A DNA stretch of 64,000 nt, from positions 1-64,000 of the forward strand of contig JAYVEV010000079.1 of the NCBI GenBank assembly GCA_043773745.1, in the 5' to 3' direction. Shown here piece after piece: positions 36,241 through 46,700 of this stretch (the stretch's first letter is position 1; every line of letters begins with the position of its first letter). Source of the DNA: UKL13-2 sp043773745. Its GTDB lineage: Bacteria > Pseudomonadota > Gammaproteobacteria > Burkholderiales > Usitatibacteraceae. Made by a program: the position numbers and the translations under genes. The notes below the pieces were generated by a model. That model did not search any database. It worked only from the letters and a program-made list of their open reading frames with translations, and was not told the DNA's origin.

Positions 36241-37251
36241 TCAATTTTTTATGTAGTAATTTTTTAGCATTTGATCCATCACCCATGAGGTATGGGCGGC
36301 GCTTTCACCGCGACTTGGGCAGACACTATTCTCAACCCCCAGCAACTCATCAATTATCGACTGGATGAGAGGCTGCTGAATATGTGGCGGATGGTTGATC
36401 TGAAACCGGTTGAGCCCACCAGGCGCACTCAAGAGTATGGGACTTTCATCAAAATTAGCGTAGCTGATTTTGCCTTGGGTGCCGATGATTTCGGTCATAT
36501 CGTTTTTTTCGTAGGCCGTAAAACACCAGTTACCCGTACCTTGTACGCCCGAGGCAAACCGGAAGCTGCTACTGACAATATCTTCGGCTGCATATTGCTG
36601 CGCCTGATTACCGGCGAATCCGGCTACTTCAGTGATTGGGCCCAGCGCGTACTCCAGAAAATTCAGGATATGCGAGGCAAGATCATTAAAATATCCGCCA
36701 CCTGAACGGATCGGATCGGTGCGCCAGTTATCGGCCGCATCCTGATCAGCCTGAGTGATTGGCCGATACAATACCGTATTGACAAAACGAACATCGCCAA
36801 TCGCGCCACTTTCGATGAGCTCTTTTATTTTGATAAAACGCGGCAACATGCGCCGGTAATAAGCCACAAACAGCGGCACCTTTGCATGCTCACAGGCCGC
36901 GATCATTTCCAGGCATTCCGCGTGATTCAATGCCATTGGTTTTTCAACGTAAACAGGCTTGCCTGCCTGTGCGCACTGCAAGGTATAAAGCTTGTGCGAC
37001 GATGGTGGGGTTGCAATATAGACCGCGTCCACCTCAGGGTCGGCAATCAGGTCTTGCGCATTGTCGAACCATTTTTTTACACCATGCCGCGCCGCATAGT
37101 CTTTGGCAAGATCGCCGTTGCGGCGCATAACCGCCACCAGCTCTGAGCGCTCAGCCTTCTGAAAAGCGGGACCACTTTTCACCTCGGTGACGTTACCGCA
37201 ACCGATAATGCCCCACCGAATCGCGCGTCTTGAATTATCTGTTTTTAGCAT
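36241..37251 (-). CDS. Gfo/Idh/MocA family NAD(P)-dependent oxidoreductase
   Basis: 336 residues from the ATG at 37251. The Rossmann motif WGIIGCGNVTEVKSG is at the N-terminus, followed by the family blocks VYIATPPSSHKLY and YVEKPMALNHAECLEM, whose EKP Lys is catalytic. The substrate is usually a sugar or inositol derivative. It lies 17 bp before the tandem amidohydrolase gene and 97 bp after the OPT transporter gene on the same strand, so it may belong to a common operon. Confidence 0.88.
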   Translation of the reverse strand: MLKTDNSRRAIRWGIIGCGNVTEVKSGPAFQKAERSELVAVMRRNGDLAKDYAARHGVKKWFDNAQDLIADPEVDAVYIATPPSSHKLYTLQCAQAGKPVYVEKPMALNHAECLEMIAACEHAKVPLFVAYYRRMLPRFIKIKELIESGAIGDVRFVNTVLYRPITQADQDAADNWRTDPIRSGGGYFNDLASHILNFLEYALGPITEVAGFAGNQAQQYAAEDIVSSSFRFASGVQGTGNWCFTAYEKNDMTEIIGTQGKISYANFDESPILLSAPGGLNRFQINHPPHIQQPLIQSIIDELLGVENSVCPSRGESAAHTSWVMDQMLKNYYIKN

Positions 37252-37348
37252 GCGTTTATCCAGCGGTGGGCCTAACAATCACCTGAAATCACCTGAATTT
37301 TGGCGGAATTATTGCTAATTCCAGCAATAGCCCCGCCAAGGAACAGGC

Positions 37349-39337
37349 TTAAGTCAACATAACATTCAGAATCGCATTGCCGATACCCACTAGTGCTGCA
37401 CCCGAAATTAAACCCGCACAAATCGGTTCACAGCCCTCTACCCAAAAATCATGGCTTTTGGTACCTGGCGTTTGATTGCGGCGACCCATCCACCAGAAAA
37501 GCAGCGCTCCCAACCACATCATGAAACTTGCCTCGGGAGGCAACACCACACCAAGCCCTACCGATACGGCGGAAAGCGGGAAGCGCCCCTTCGTCACGAT
37601 GCGCGCTATCTCAATGGCTGCGGCAGCAACGGCAGCAATAATCATCGAGGCAATAGCAGAGTTCGATAAGCTGGACACCCCTTTGGCAATGATTTCAGCA
37701 ACACCCTTCCACTGCAACGCGCCTGGCATAGCGAATTGCTCAGAAACGATCGTGGTCGTTGAGCGCAGGCCATTGGCATCGGGTGGCAAGAACAGCAAGA
37801 AGAACAGCGGCACCGCCGCCAGCGCACCCGCCGCAATACCAATGACGTGGCCAATTGCCTGATGGCGCGGTTTGCCGCCCAACATATAACCAGGCTTGAT
37901 GTCTGACAGCAAATTGGCCGCGTTGGATGCAATCTCGCCTGTCATACCGGCAGGAATAAGATTGCTGGCCGGATTTACGCGATCAATCGCACCCATGGTG
38001 AATTGGGTAATTTTCGAAAGTGAACCCGTCGGCGTCCATGAAGTGAGCGCCATGGAGTTGGTGCAAATAATCGTGAGGACGAAAATCAGCGGCAGCGAAA
38101 TAAAGGACAGTAGCCAAGGCACATCAAAAAACACATGGGTCACTGTTGCGCCGAGCACGCTGAAAATTGGCACACCAACGAATGATATCCAAAGCGGGAC
38201 TTCAATATCTTTCAATAAATCTGCTCCCTCCGGCGCTGCTTGCTTCTTGCCGAAAAGGGATTTAAATGCGCTGGTAAAAATTTCAGGGCGCGCCAGCAAG
38301 CTCACTAGCGAGCCCACCACCATCATGGTCACGCCCCACCACAATGCCCACTGATTGACAATTTCTGATCGGGAAATCGCCACAATCGCGCCGCTGGATA
38401 AGGTACGGGGAGCGATTTCTCCGGTTTGAATCAAGATCGGTGCGAGGATCACAAAATTAATAAAGGCGCCAAGCATCACGCTCGTTGCAACGCGGATGCC
38501 CATGAGGCCGCCGATGCCGATCATCGACAAATCAAGCGTGAAACGTAATCCCAATTGGCGAATATCCGTGCCCAAAATTTGCGGTAGCCACAAGCTCATC
38601 TTGGTCGCGGCAGTGTAGTAATAAGTATCAAGGCGCTCATTCAGGTGCCACGGCTCTGCCAAGCCTGCCCATTTGTCCAGCATCAATATTTTGAATTGGA
38701 CTAATTTCATCCAGCCATCGCTGACGATCATTTGATAGAGGCCCGTCAATAATGCGGTGTAGCCGAGCAACTTCGCCTTGAATACGCCGCTTTCGGCGCT
38801 GCCGGTATAGAGTGAATCCAGCACAACACCGCAGGCGCGGCCTTCCGGGAAGGGCAATTGTTCTTCATTGATAAATCGACGCTTCATAGGGAACGCGACC
38901 AACACGCCGAGGATGGAACATACCATCATCCACGTCATCATTTGCCACCATGGAATAATTTTGCCGGTGACCAGCATGTACGCCGCGAGGCTTGATACCA
39001 ACGCCGTTACCATATAGCCCGCCGCAGTGGCAATGGATTGTGTGCAATTGTTTTCTAGAATGGTGTAATCAGAAGCCAAGCCTGCTTTGTTCATCGCGCG
39101 AAATATCGCGAAAGATAGGATAACTGACGTAAGCCCAACGCCAATGGTTATGCCCGTTTTGCCCGCTATGTACAGCGCTGTCGCCGACAGTACACCGCCC
39201 AATAAAAACCCCGTTATGCCCGACCGAATCGTGAGCTGCGGCATATCGCCACGAAAGATATTTTTGAACCACCACTCGTCTTTTTGAGACCGGGTCCAGG
39301 TACTAATTTGTTCCTCGCTTAAATGCTGAATGGCCAT
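37349..39337 (-). CDS. OPT family oligopeptide transporter
   Basis: 662 residues with about 14-16 membrane segments. It carries the OPT landmarks: an early FLLGGVLSATALYIAGKTG segment, the VAFPMKRRFINEEQLPFPEGRA stretch and many Gly-rich hydrophobic helices. It imports oligopeptides or metal-chelating peptides by proton symport. The following genes encode an oxidoreductase and amidohydrolases, suggesting uptake and breakdown of one class of peptide. Start ATG at 39337. Confidence 0.9.
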   Translation of the reverse strand: MAIQHLSEEQISTWTRSQKDEWWFKNIFRGDMPQLTIRSGITGFLLGGVLSATALYIAGKTGITIGVGLTSVILSFAIFRAMNKAGLASDYTILENNCTQSIATAAGYMVTALVSSLAAYMLVTGKIIPWWQMMTWMMVCSILGVLVAFPMKRRFINEEQLPFPEGRACGVVLDSLYTGSAESGVFKAKLLGYTALLTGLYQMIVSDGWMKLVQFKILMLDKWAGLAEPWHLNERLDTYYYTAATKMSLWLPQILGTDIRQLGLRFTLDLSMIGIGGLMGIRVATSVMLGAFINFVILAPILIQTGEIAPRTLSSGAIVAISRSEIVNQWALWWGVTMMVVGSLVSLLARPEIFTSAFKSLFGKKQAAPEGADLLKDIEVPLWISFVGVPIFSVLGATVTHVFFDVPWLLSFISLPLIFVLTIICTNSMALTSWTPTGSLSKITQFTMGAIDRVNPASNLIPAGMTGEIASNAANLLSDIKPGYMLGGKPRHQAIGHVIGIAAGALAAVPLFFLLFLPPDANGLRSTTTIVSEQFAMPGALQWKGVAEIIAKGVSSLSNSAIASMIIAAVAAAAIEIARIVTKGRFPLSAVSVGLGVVLPPEASFMMWLGALLFWWMGRRNQTPGTKSHDFWVEGCEPICAGLISGAALVGIGNAILNVMLT

Positions 39338-39358
39338 ATGGCGTCCGTTTTATTTTGT

Positions 39359-39413
39359 TTGAGTTTTTGACTCAATTGGGTGAGTAGGTAACATTGCGCT
39401 GAGTTGTGCACAA
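39359..39413. promoter_or_regulatory. two palindromes upstream of the OPT gene
   Basis: TTGAGT-ttttg-ACTCAA (39359-39375) and the perfect 10-mer TTGTGCACAA (39404-39413) lie in the 220-bp space between the divergent OPT and deoD genes. They are possible operators; no regulator gene is adjacent. Confidence 0.3.
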
Positions 39414-39557
39414 TGCGTCATGGAATCACATCATGCAAACATTATGACAGAGCAAAATTGCCAACACGCATGACGCGCTGCAACATAGCAAATGTAGCTT
39501 GATATTCTGCGCAAATCACGCCACGATGCGATCTCGAAAACTTACTAAAAAGAAAAT

Positions 39558-40271
39558 ATGCCCACTTCCCATATCAGTGCCCAGCCAGGCGACTTTGCAG
39601 AAACCGTGATCATGCCTGGCGACCCGCTACGCGCCCAATTCATCAGCGACAACTGGTTAACCGACGCACGCCAAGTAACGGCAGTTCGAAACATGTACGG
39701 CTATACCGGCTTTTATAAAGGCAAACGGGTTTCCGTGATGGCGCACGGCATGGGGATCCCCTCGTGCAGCATTTATGCTACCGAGCTAATTAAAGACTAT
39801 GGGGTAAAAACGATTATTCGTGTCGGCTCCTGTGGCGCGCTATCGCCGCACGTAAAACTGGGTGATGTCATCATCGCAATGGGTGCCTGCACGGATAGCA
39901 AAGTCAATCGAATCCGCTTTATGGATCATGACTATTCGGCCATTGCTGACTTTGAGGTGCTGCAACTTGCGGTTGTGATGGCCAAGGCACGAGGTCATGC
40001 AGTACGGGTTGGCAATGTGTTCTCCAGTGATCTTTTCTATACACCGCAAACCCAGTTATTCGATGTGCTGGAAAAAATGAATGTACTCGCTGTCGAAATG
40101 GAAATTGCCGGCATTTATGGTCTGGCGGCAGAATATGGCGCGCGCGCGTTAGGCATCTTGACCGTGTCAGATCATATCCGTGCGGGTGAATCCATCAGTG
40201 TGGAAGCCCGCCAGACCAGCTTTGGCGCAATGATTGAAATCGCGCTGGATACCGCATTGGAATTGACCTAA
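39558..40271 (+). CDS. deoD: purine nucleoside phosphorylase DeoD
   Basis: Phosphorolysis of purine (deoxy)nucleosides. 237 residues, the hexameric bacterial type, with VIMPGDPLRAQFI at the N-terminus, MAHGMGIPSCSIYATELI, IIRVGSCGALSP, and the nucleoside-binding AVEMEIAGIYGLAAEYGA; the usual MEAAG reads MEIAG here. The late TVSDHIRAGE holds the catalytic Asp. Start ATG at 39558, divergent from the OPT operon. Confidence 0.93.
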   Translation: MPTSHISAQPGDFAETVIMPGDPLRAQFISDNWLTDARQVTAVRNMYGYTGFYKGKRVSVMAHGMGIPSCSIYATELIKDYGVKTIIRVGSCGALSPHVKLGDVIIAMGACTDSKVNRIRFMDHDYSAIADFEVLQLAVVMAKARGHAVRVGNVFSSDLFYTPQTQLFDVLEKMNVLAVEMEIAGIYGLAAEYGARALGILTVSDHIRAGESISVEARQTSFGAMIEIALDTALELT

Positions 40272-40327
40272 AACGCTAGCGCGCCAAAGCTTGACGCACC
40301 ACATCTTTAATTAGTTGATTAACCAAC

Positions 40328-41056
40328 ATGCCTGATCACGATATTATTTTTAATCCGCGCCCGCAAATTCAGGCGATTCATTTCCCCAACGGGCAATCAT
40401 GCTGGATTGTCGATGATGCGCTGGTCAAACCTGAAGCCCTGTTGCAGTTGGCCGTTGAACAGTCGCATGCGTTTCAACTGGCACAGTTCAATGCCTATCC
40501 TGGAATTCAACTGCCGATGGCGGCTGATATTTCCGGCCGGCTCGATGATTTTTTTAGGTTGAATATTCGCACTTTGCTGAACGCCAGACGAACCTTGCGC
40601 ATGCATTGTCGCTTGGCGATGGTGACCTTGCAGCCAAAAGAATTACAGCCGCGGCAATGGATTTGCCATCGAGACAGCGCGGGGCTTGAACCCGGCCAAT
40701 GTATCGCCGCCTCTGTGCTTTATTTGTTTCGCAACACAGCCTTGGGGGGCACCAGTTTTTTTGTGCCAAAAAAGTCCGCTGGCGACACTAGCCTGCTAGT
40801 GCATGACTCTGGTACCGCATCAAACGAAGTGTTTGCACAGAAATACGGTATCAGGCAGGGATATTTGAATGAATCGAACGATTATTTTGAGAAGCTATAC
40901 ACGGTGCCCGCCAAATGGAACCGGATGATTTTTTATGATGGCAGCATTTTTCATAGCGGCGAGATTCCGCATCCTGAAAAAATGAGCGCAGACCCGTTAA
41001 CAGGGCGACTGACATTAAACGGCTTTTTTACCTGCACTAAAAAATTAGCTTATTAA
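40328..41056 (+). CDS. DUF6445 protein, 2OG-Fe(II) oxygenase-like
   Basis: 242 residues. The segment WICHRDSAGLEPGQCIAASV with a later IFYDGSIFHSGE and a conserved Arg in LTGRLTLNGFF gives the order His-x-Asp ... His ... Arg of iron/2-oxoglutarate oxygenases and matches the DUF6445 family. Substrate unknown. It follows deoD by 56 bp and may be co-transcribed. Its TAA stop overlaps that of the convergent GGDEF gene in TTAA. Confidence 0.72.
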   Translation: MPDHDIIFNPRPQIQAIHFPNGQSCWIVDDALVKPEALLQLAVEQSHAFQLAQFNAYPGIQLPMAADISGRLDDFFRLNIRTLLNARRTLRMHCRLAMVTLQPKELQPRQWICHRDSAGLEPGQCIAASVLYLFRNTALGGTSFFVPKKSAGDTSLLVHDSGTASNEVFAQKYGIRQGYLNESNDYFEKLYTVPAKWNRMIFYDGSIFHSGEIPHPEKMSADPLTGRLTLNGFFTCTKKLAY

Positions 41057-42837
41057 GCAATCGCCGTTTCCAGAGCGCGACCTACACGATTTTTGCCACT
41101 TTGCTTGCCAGCATACATCGCAGCATCAGCGCGCTTCAGAAGACTTGTTGCATCCTTGCCGTCATGAGGTGCCAGCGCGTAGCCGATAGTAATACCCACA
41201 TAGCAAGTTTGCTCGTCTAGGGCAAATGGCGTACTAAAGACGTCCAATAATTTATCACCCAAGTCTTTTGCTTGTGCATCGCTTTGCAGGCCGCTAGCGA
41301 CGACAACAAATTCATCCCCGCCCGCGCGCGCCACCACATCGCCAACGCGCATCGTGGCCTTCAGACGTGCGGCCACCACGATCAGCAATTCATCGCCAAC
41401 ATCGTGACCATGTTGATCATTGACCGGTTTGAAGTTATCCATATCCAGCATGTAAACAGCAAGTATCTTGTCCGGTGTGGCACTTGGCAAAGCAGTGGCC
41501 AGTGTGGCATTCAAACCGCGGCGATTCATTAAGCCTGTCAAGGGATCGGTATGCGCGAGTGAGTGCAGCGCATCACGCTCAATCGTAGCGCTTTGGGCGG
41601 CAGCATGAATCTCATTAGTGCGTAGGACTGCGATTCGCATGAATATCAGCATGTCTAACGTGGCACCCATAATAAACGAGTGCATTGTCCAGAAATTGAC
41701 ACCCACATGGCCCTTAATCATGCCGACCATCACCGCGCTCGCAATGAAATACCCAAGCCAAGCCAACAGGAAATAGATGCCCACACTATCCCCGCGCTGC
41801 CACCTTTTAATCGCACCAGGAATAGCCATCAATGTAGGCGTTAGCCCTAAGGTGCTCATAATCAGACTAACCACATGTATATCGATAATATCTAGCGCGT
41901 GACCGATGGCAGCTGCCATCAAAACCCCGATAGTCATTTTTATGGCAACACGCAACACCCGACCCATGTCAGGCCCCAGCACATCTTCAATAAATAGCGC
42001 CGTACTGGCCGAGGCTAGTAAAGCCGTGATGCCCGCCATATGCCGTTCCATCCACATGTTATCGGGCCATAAATACTGGCCGCCAATACCAAAAAAATGG
42101 ATTGAAAATAGCGCGCTAAAGAAAACCAGCAGGCAATACTTCAGATACAAGGGTTCGCGCAGGCTAAACCATTGCAATAAGCTGTAAAGCAACAAGAAAA
42201 GCGCAAGACTCGACAGCACCCCCTGCAGCATTTGCTCATTGAGCGTGCGGCCATGAAACACCGAAAGGCTGCTTAAAGTAATTGGCAGGATCATTGCGCC
42301 GCTAGTCTCGACTCGCAACAAAATGTCGTAGCTAAGACCGGGTTTGAAATCCAACGCAACCGCATGTGAGCGGCCCGCTAAAGGGCGCGACGCAAACGGC
42401 TGTGCATTACCCAATACCGCTTGCCGTATGACTTTCCCTTCACCGACGGCATAAACATCTATTCGGTTCAACAAGCTGTAATCAATATCGAGAATCCATT
42501 TATCCTCAGCCCGGGCCGTCAGCGTAATCGGCACTTTTAACCACGCCACCTCCTTGCGAAAACCCAAGGTCTCGTATGCTGATCGCGGAGGGATAAAGCC
42601 TGCTGGCGAAGCCAGAACATCCTGTAGCGTGAGCTTTTTATCGGGATCCGAGAGCAGTGTTATTGACGGCCACACTTCTACCGTTGCGACAGACTCGCTC
42701 AGTACTATCCGCGGTGGTGATAATTCCGTTCCGGATGGCTCGGCTTGATTTGGCGGACTCGTCGTGAGACAAAGTGCCGCCAAGAAAATGCCCATGTAAA
42801 GGCGCCACACAAGCAGCGGATAGAGTGAACGAAGCAT
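41053..42837 (-). CDS. membrane diguanylate cyclase with 7TM-DISM sensor
   Basis: 594 residues. After a signal-like segment comes a periplasmic 7TMR-DISMED2-type domain (with WLKVPITL, YSLLNRIDVYAV and similar strands), seven membrane segments of the DISM 7TM module, and a C-terminal GGDEF domain (LAHTDPLTGLMNRRG... ARAGGDEFVVVASG). The intact GGDEF motif predicts cyclic di-GMP synthesis. The RxxD inhibitory site before it is not evident. The ligand of the periplasmic part is unknown. Confidence 0.88.
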   Translation of the reverse strand: MLRSLYPLLVWRLYMGIFLAALCLTTSPPNQAEPSGTELSPPRIVLSESVATVEVWPSITLLSDPDKKLTLQDVLASPAGFIPPRSAYETLGFRKEVAWLKVPITLTARAEDKWILDIDYSLLNRIDVYAVGEGKVIRQAVLGNAQPFASRPLAGRSHAVALDFKPGLSYDILLRVETSGAMILPITLSSLSVFHGRTLNEQMLQGVLSSLALFLLLYSLLQWFSLREPLYLKYCLLVFFSALFSIHFFGIGGQYLWPDNMWMERHMAGITALLASASTALFIEDVLGPDMGRVLRVAIKMTIGVLMAAAIGHALDIIDIHVVSLIMSTLGLTPTLMAIPGAIKRWQRGDSVGIYFLLAWLGYFIASAVMVGMIKGHVGVNFWTMHSFIMGATLDMLIFMRIAVLRTNEIHAAAQSATIERDALHSLAHTDPLTGLMNRRGLNATLATALPSATPDKILAVYMLDMDNFKPVNDQHGHDVGDELLIVVAARLKATMRVGDVVARAGGDEFVVVASGLQSDAQAKDLGDKLLDVFSTPFALDEQTCYVGITIGYALAPHDGKDATSLLKRADAAMYAGKQSGKNRVGRALETAIA

Positions 42838-42920
42838 TGAGCAGCTGGGCGCGAGGATAAAGCGTTGAAGTATAGGGGCATTATGCCTTTGACGCCACCC
42901 TAAGCCTCTTCCAATGACAC

Positions 42921-43490
42921 ATGAGCCTGGAGGGTTAGCGTGATTCCAACGAGAAATGAGCCTGAACGGTCAGCGGGCAGGTCATCCTCAGGGGATGATC
43001 GTGGCACTCGACACTGCGCGTCTGCGCACCATTGAACAAGTTGAAGCCTTTTTGCAGGGTGCTGCAGCGGTCGGATTCAGCCCGCCGCCGGAATCAGAAC
43101 GCTATGCCTGGATCGGGCGCACCCTAAACCAGTTTGCCTATCAGGGTTGTGATCGCCGCCAGCGTGGCCTACTGCATCGCTTCATTGCGCGTGTATCTGA
43201 ATTTCCACCGGCCCTGCTTCTTTCCCAACACCGAGATCGATGACAAGGGCAAAGCCGTCAAGCGCTACCGCTACGTGGATATGATGACGCCCTATGAGAA
43301 GCTAAAGTCTCTTCAAAACGCCGATTCATTTCTCAAACCCGGCGTGACGTTTGAACAGCTCGACAAGGATTCGACGAGCATGACCGATAATGAGGCTGCC
43401 GCACTGTTTACTTCGCAACGTAACAAAATCTTTAAACAAATCTTCAAAACCAAAACAACCGGCCTGAGCACTTGACGCTCAGGCTCATTT
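42921..43490 (+). mobile_element. decayed, internally deleted insertion sequence with terminal inverted repeats
   Basis: The right end AAATGAGCCTGAGCGTCAAG (reverse strand of 43471-43490) matches the left end AAATGAGCCTGAACGGTCAG (42954-42973). A further partial copy ATGAGCCTGGAGGGTTAGCG lies at 42921-42940. Between the ends are only the two extremities of a DDE-type transposase gene. Size is about 540-570 bp. It is a non-autonomous derivative that could be mobilised in trans if a full copy exists. Confidence 0.7.
42995..43475 (+). pseudogene. transposase gene with central deletion and frame change
   Basis: From the ATG at 42995 (preceded by AGGGG) one frame encodes a typical transposase N-terminus (LDTARLRTIEQVEAFLQGAA ... 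ERYAWIGRTLNQFAYQ ... RGLLHRFIARV). Near 43190-43205 the sequence switches to another frame with a transposase C-terminus (YLNFHRPCFFPNTEIDDKG, RYVDMMTPYEKLKSLQNA). The HTH and the DDE catalytic core between them, some 250-300 residues, are missing, so no functional transposase can be made. Confidence 0.7.
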
Positions 43491-43661
43491 CACTTTTGGA
43501 AAATACTCCCTAGCCACTCACCCTATGAGAAGTTTAAAAAATTCGGCATATTTCGATACCGGGATGGATGGCTTTGGCTTGGCAGAGCATAAATTCAATA
43601 ACTATGCACAAGGCGCATAACATTTCCGTGCGAATTCCAAGAGCTTAAATCGCGACAAGCC

Positions 43662-43667
43662 TATAAT
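43662..43667 (+). promoter_or_regulatory. probable -10 element of the glutamate dehydrogenase operon
   Basis: Perfect TATAAT 43 bp before the GDH ATG. No good -35 at standard spacing. The IS remnant ends 171 bp upstream, so it does not interrupt this promoter. Confidence 0.45.
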
Positions 43668-43710
43668 GCGGGCTTCGCGAATAATTGCTTGATTGTTCAA
43701 GCCACTACCC

Positions 43711-46700
43711 ATGACAACATCGACTTCACATAGCGCAGAACAACGAAAAAATACTCTCTTGGCTGAGATGGATAAGCTCATTGACGAGAAAGTGCCTGCC
43801 AAAGATCGGGCAGCAGCCAAGGCATTTGCCGCCAGCTACTACCGTGAAATGGACCCAGAGGATTTTGCGACCCGTGATGCGGCATCCTGGTGCGAGATCG
43901 CATTGAATCATTTGCGATTTGGTCAGGAATTTCAAACGGGCGCGGCGAAAATGCGCATTTTCAGCCCAAAGATGGACGAGCATGGCTGGACATCTTCAAC
44001 CACCGTTATCGAATTCATTAATGACGATATGCCCTTTCTGGTCGATTCGATTGCAATGGAAATCAATCGTCAGGGCATTGCGACGCATTTTGTGATTCAT
44101 CCGCTGTTTGACGCATCGCGCGACAACCATGGCCAATTGATCGAATTAACGCCCCCTCACGATGGTGTAAAGCTCGAGTCGTGGATACATGTCGAGGTTG
44201 AGCGCATCACCGATCCGGCGCGCATTAAAGCCCTGGGTGATGGCTTGGTAGCAGTTCTGAGTGATGTGCGCTCGTCAGTCGAAGATTGGCCGCAGATGAA
44301 AGCAAAAGTTGCCGAAATTTTGAGCTCCATGAGCGGCGCTGCAAAGGTAGTGCCGCTTGAGGAATTGGACGAAGCCCGCGCATTTTTGACCTGGGTTGGC
44401 GACAATCACTTTACGTTTTTGGGCTTTCGCGACTATGAACTGGCCGATCAAAATGGTCAGGATGTGTTGAAAATAGTGTCCAAATCTGGCTTGGGGATTT
44501 TGCGGGAGCCTAAGCTGGGCGGCGTCTCCGCGAGCTTTAATGAATTGCCACCCGAAATTCGCGCACTGGCCAAGCAACCGCAGTTGCTGGTGCTTACCAA
44601 AGCGAATTCACGCGCCACGGTCCATCGTGTAGGCTATCTGGATTACATCGGTGTCAAGCGCTTCAATGTTGACGGCAAGGTGATTGGTGAACGTCGTTTT
44701 GTAGGGCTATACACATCAAGCACGTATCACGCAAATCCGCAGGAAATTCCGCTGCTGCGCCAAAAAATTCAACGCGTAATGACTCGCGCGGGCTTTCCGC
44801 ATTCTAGTCATGCCGGCAAAAATCTGTTCTCTATTTTAGAAACCTATCCGCGCGATGAACTGTTTCAGATTGACGAAGAAACACTGTTTGATACTGCGAT
44901 GGGTATTCTACGTTTGGGCGAGCGGGCGAGAACTCGTGTATTCGTGCGCCGAGATGTTTACGCGCGCTTTTATTCTTGTCTGATTTTTTTGCCCCGCGAA
45001 AATTACAATACGGAAGTTCGCGTCAAACTTCAGGAAATATTGAAACGTGCATTCAATGGCACGAGCGCAGAATTCAATGTGCAATTGTCCGAGTCGGTGC
45101 TGGCACGCGTGCATATGCTGGTGCGCACCTCCCCCACGGCAAATACCAATGTCGATTTGAAGGCACTCGAGGCTGAAATTGTTGCCGCGATTAGCCGCTG
45201 GGAGGACGGGGTATTTGCCGCGCTCAATGCAACTAGCGGAGAGGCCGCTGCCAATGCCGCGCGCCGCGACTTTGTGCTGCCCTTCCCTGCTGCATATCGG
45301 GAAGATGTTTCAGCTGTTGAGGCTGTGCAAGACTTCACGACGGCGCAAAAACTGACTGCCGATAATGCGGTCGCAATGTCGCTTTATCAAATTGCTGGGG
45401 CCAGTGCTAACACCTTGCGCTTTCGTCTATTCCGCCTAGGCGCGGCTGTGCCGCTCTCCGCAAGCTTGCCGATGCTCGAGAACATGGGCGTGAAGGTCGA
45501 CAGCGAGCGTTCCTATGTAATCGAACGTCATACCGACCCGGCGATTCATATTCATGATTTTGGTCTTGTTCATTCACTCAAAGTTTTTGATCTGGCCGTC
45601 GTCAAGACAAAATTTGAAGATGCGTTTGGACGCATTTGGGCCAAACAAGTCGAAAATGATGGCTTTAATCGCCTGACTCTGGCGGCAGCACTGGCAAGCG
45701 AAGAAATCATCATGCTCCGTGCTTATGCAAAATATTTGAAGCAGGCCGGATTTACCTATAGCCAAAGCTATATTGAACAGACGCTCGCCAATCACGCCGC
45801 TATTACACAGGCATTAGCAGTTTTGTTTCATCAACGTTTTGATCCTTCACAGTCCGCTGGTGAAGCCACATCGGTAGATACCGTCAAACGCATCCAAGCG
45901 TTGCTTGATAATGTTGTCAATGCGGATGAGGACCGTATTTTGCGGCGCTTCCTGTCTGTGATTCAAGCCACACTACGCACCAATTATTACCAACTCGACA
46001 ACAACGGACATCGCAAAGCCTATTTGTCGTTGAAACTCGAATCCGCCAAAGTGCCGGAGCTACCCGAACCAAAACCGTTGTTTGAAATTTTTGTTTATTC
46101 GCCACGTGTCGAAGGCATCCATCTCCGCGGCGGCAAAGTTGCGCGCGGTGGATTGCGCTGGTCTGATCGGCCGGAAGATTTTCGTACCGAAGTACTCGGC
46201 TTGGTAAAAGCACAACAGGTAAAAAATGCGGTGATCGTGCCAGTGGGTTCAAAGGGTGGTTTTGTGTTGAAAGCAGCTCCCCCGGCCGCGGACCGTGAGG
46301 CCTATATGAAGGAAGGTGTAGCGTGCTACCAAACCTTCCTGCGTGGGCTGCTGGATTTAACCGACAACCTAGTCAAAGGTCAGGTTGTACCACCAAAACA
46401 AGTGGTGCGGCATGATGAGGATGATCCATATCTGGTCGTCGCTGCCGATAAAGGTACGGCAACATTTTCGGATTATGCGAACGCCATTTCTAAGGAATAT
46501 GGTCACTGGTTGGGTGATGCATTCGCCTCCGGTGGCTCAGTTGGCTATGACCATAAAAAAATGGGTATTACCGCCAAAGGTGCTTGGGAAAGCGTCAAGC
46601 GGCACTTCCGCGAAATCGATTTCAACACTCAAACGACGGACTTTACCGTCGCGGGTGTGGGCGATATGTCGGGCGATGTATTCGGCAACGGCATGCTCCT

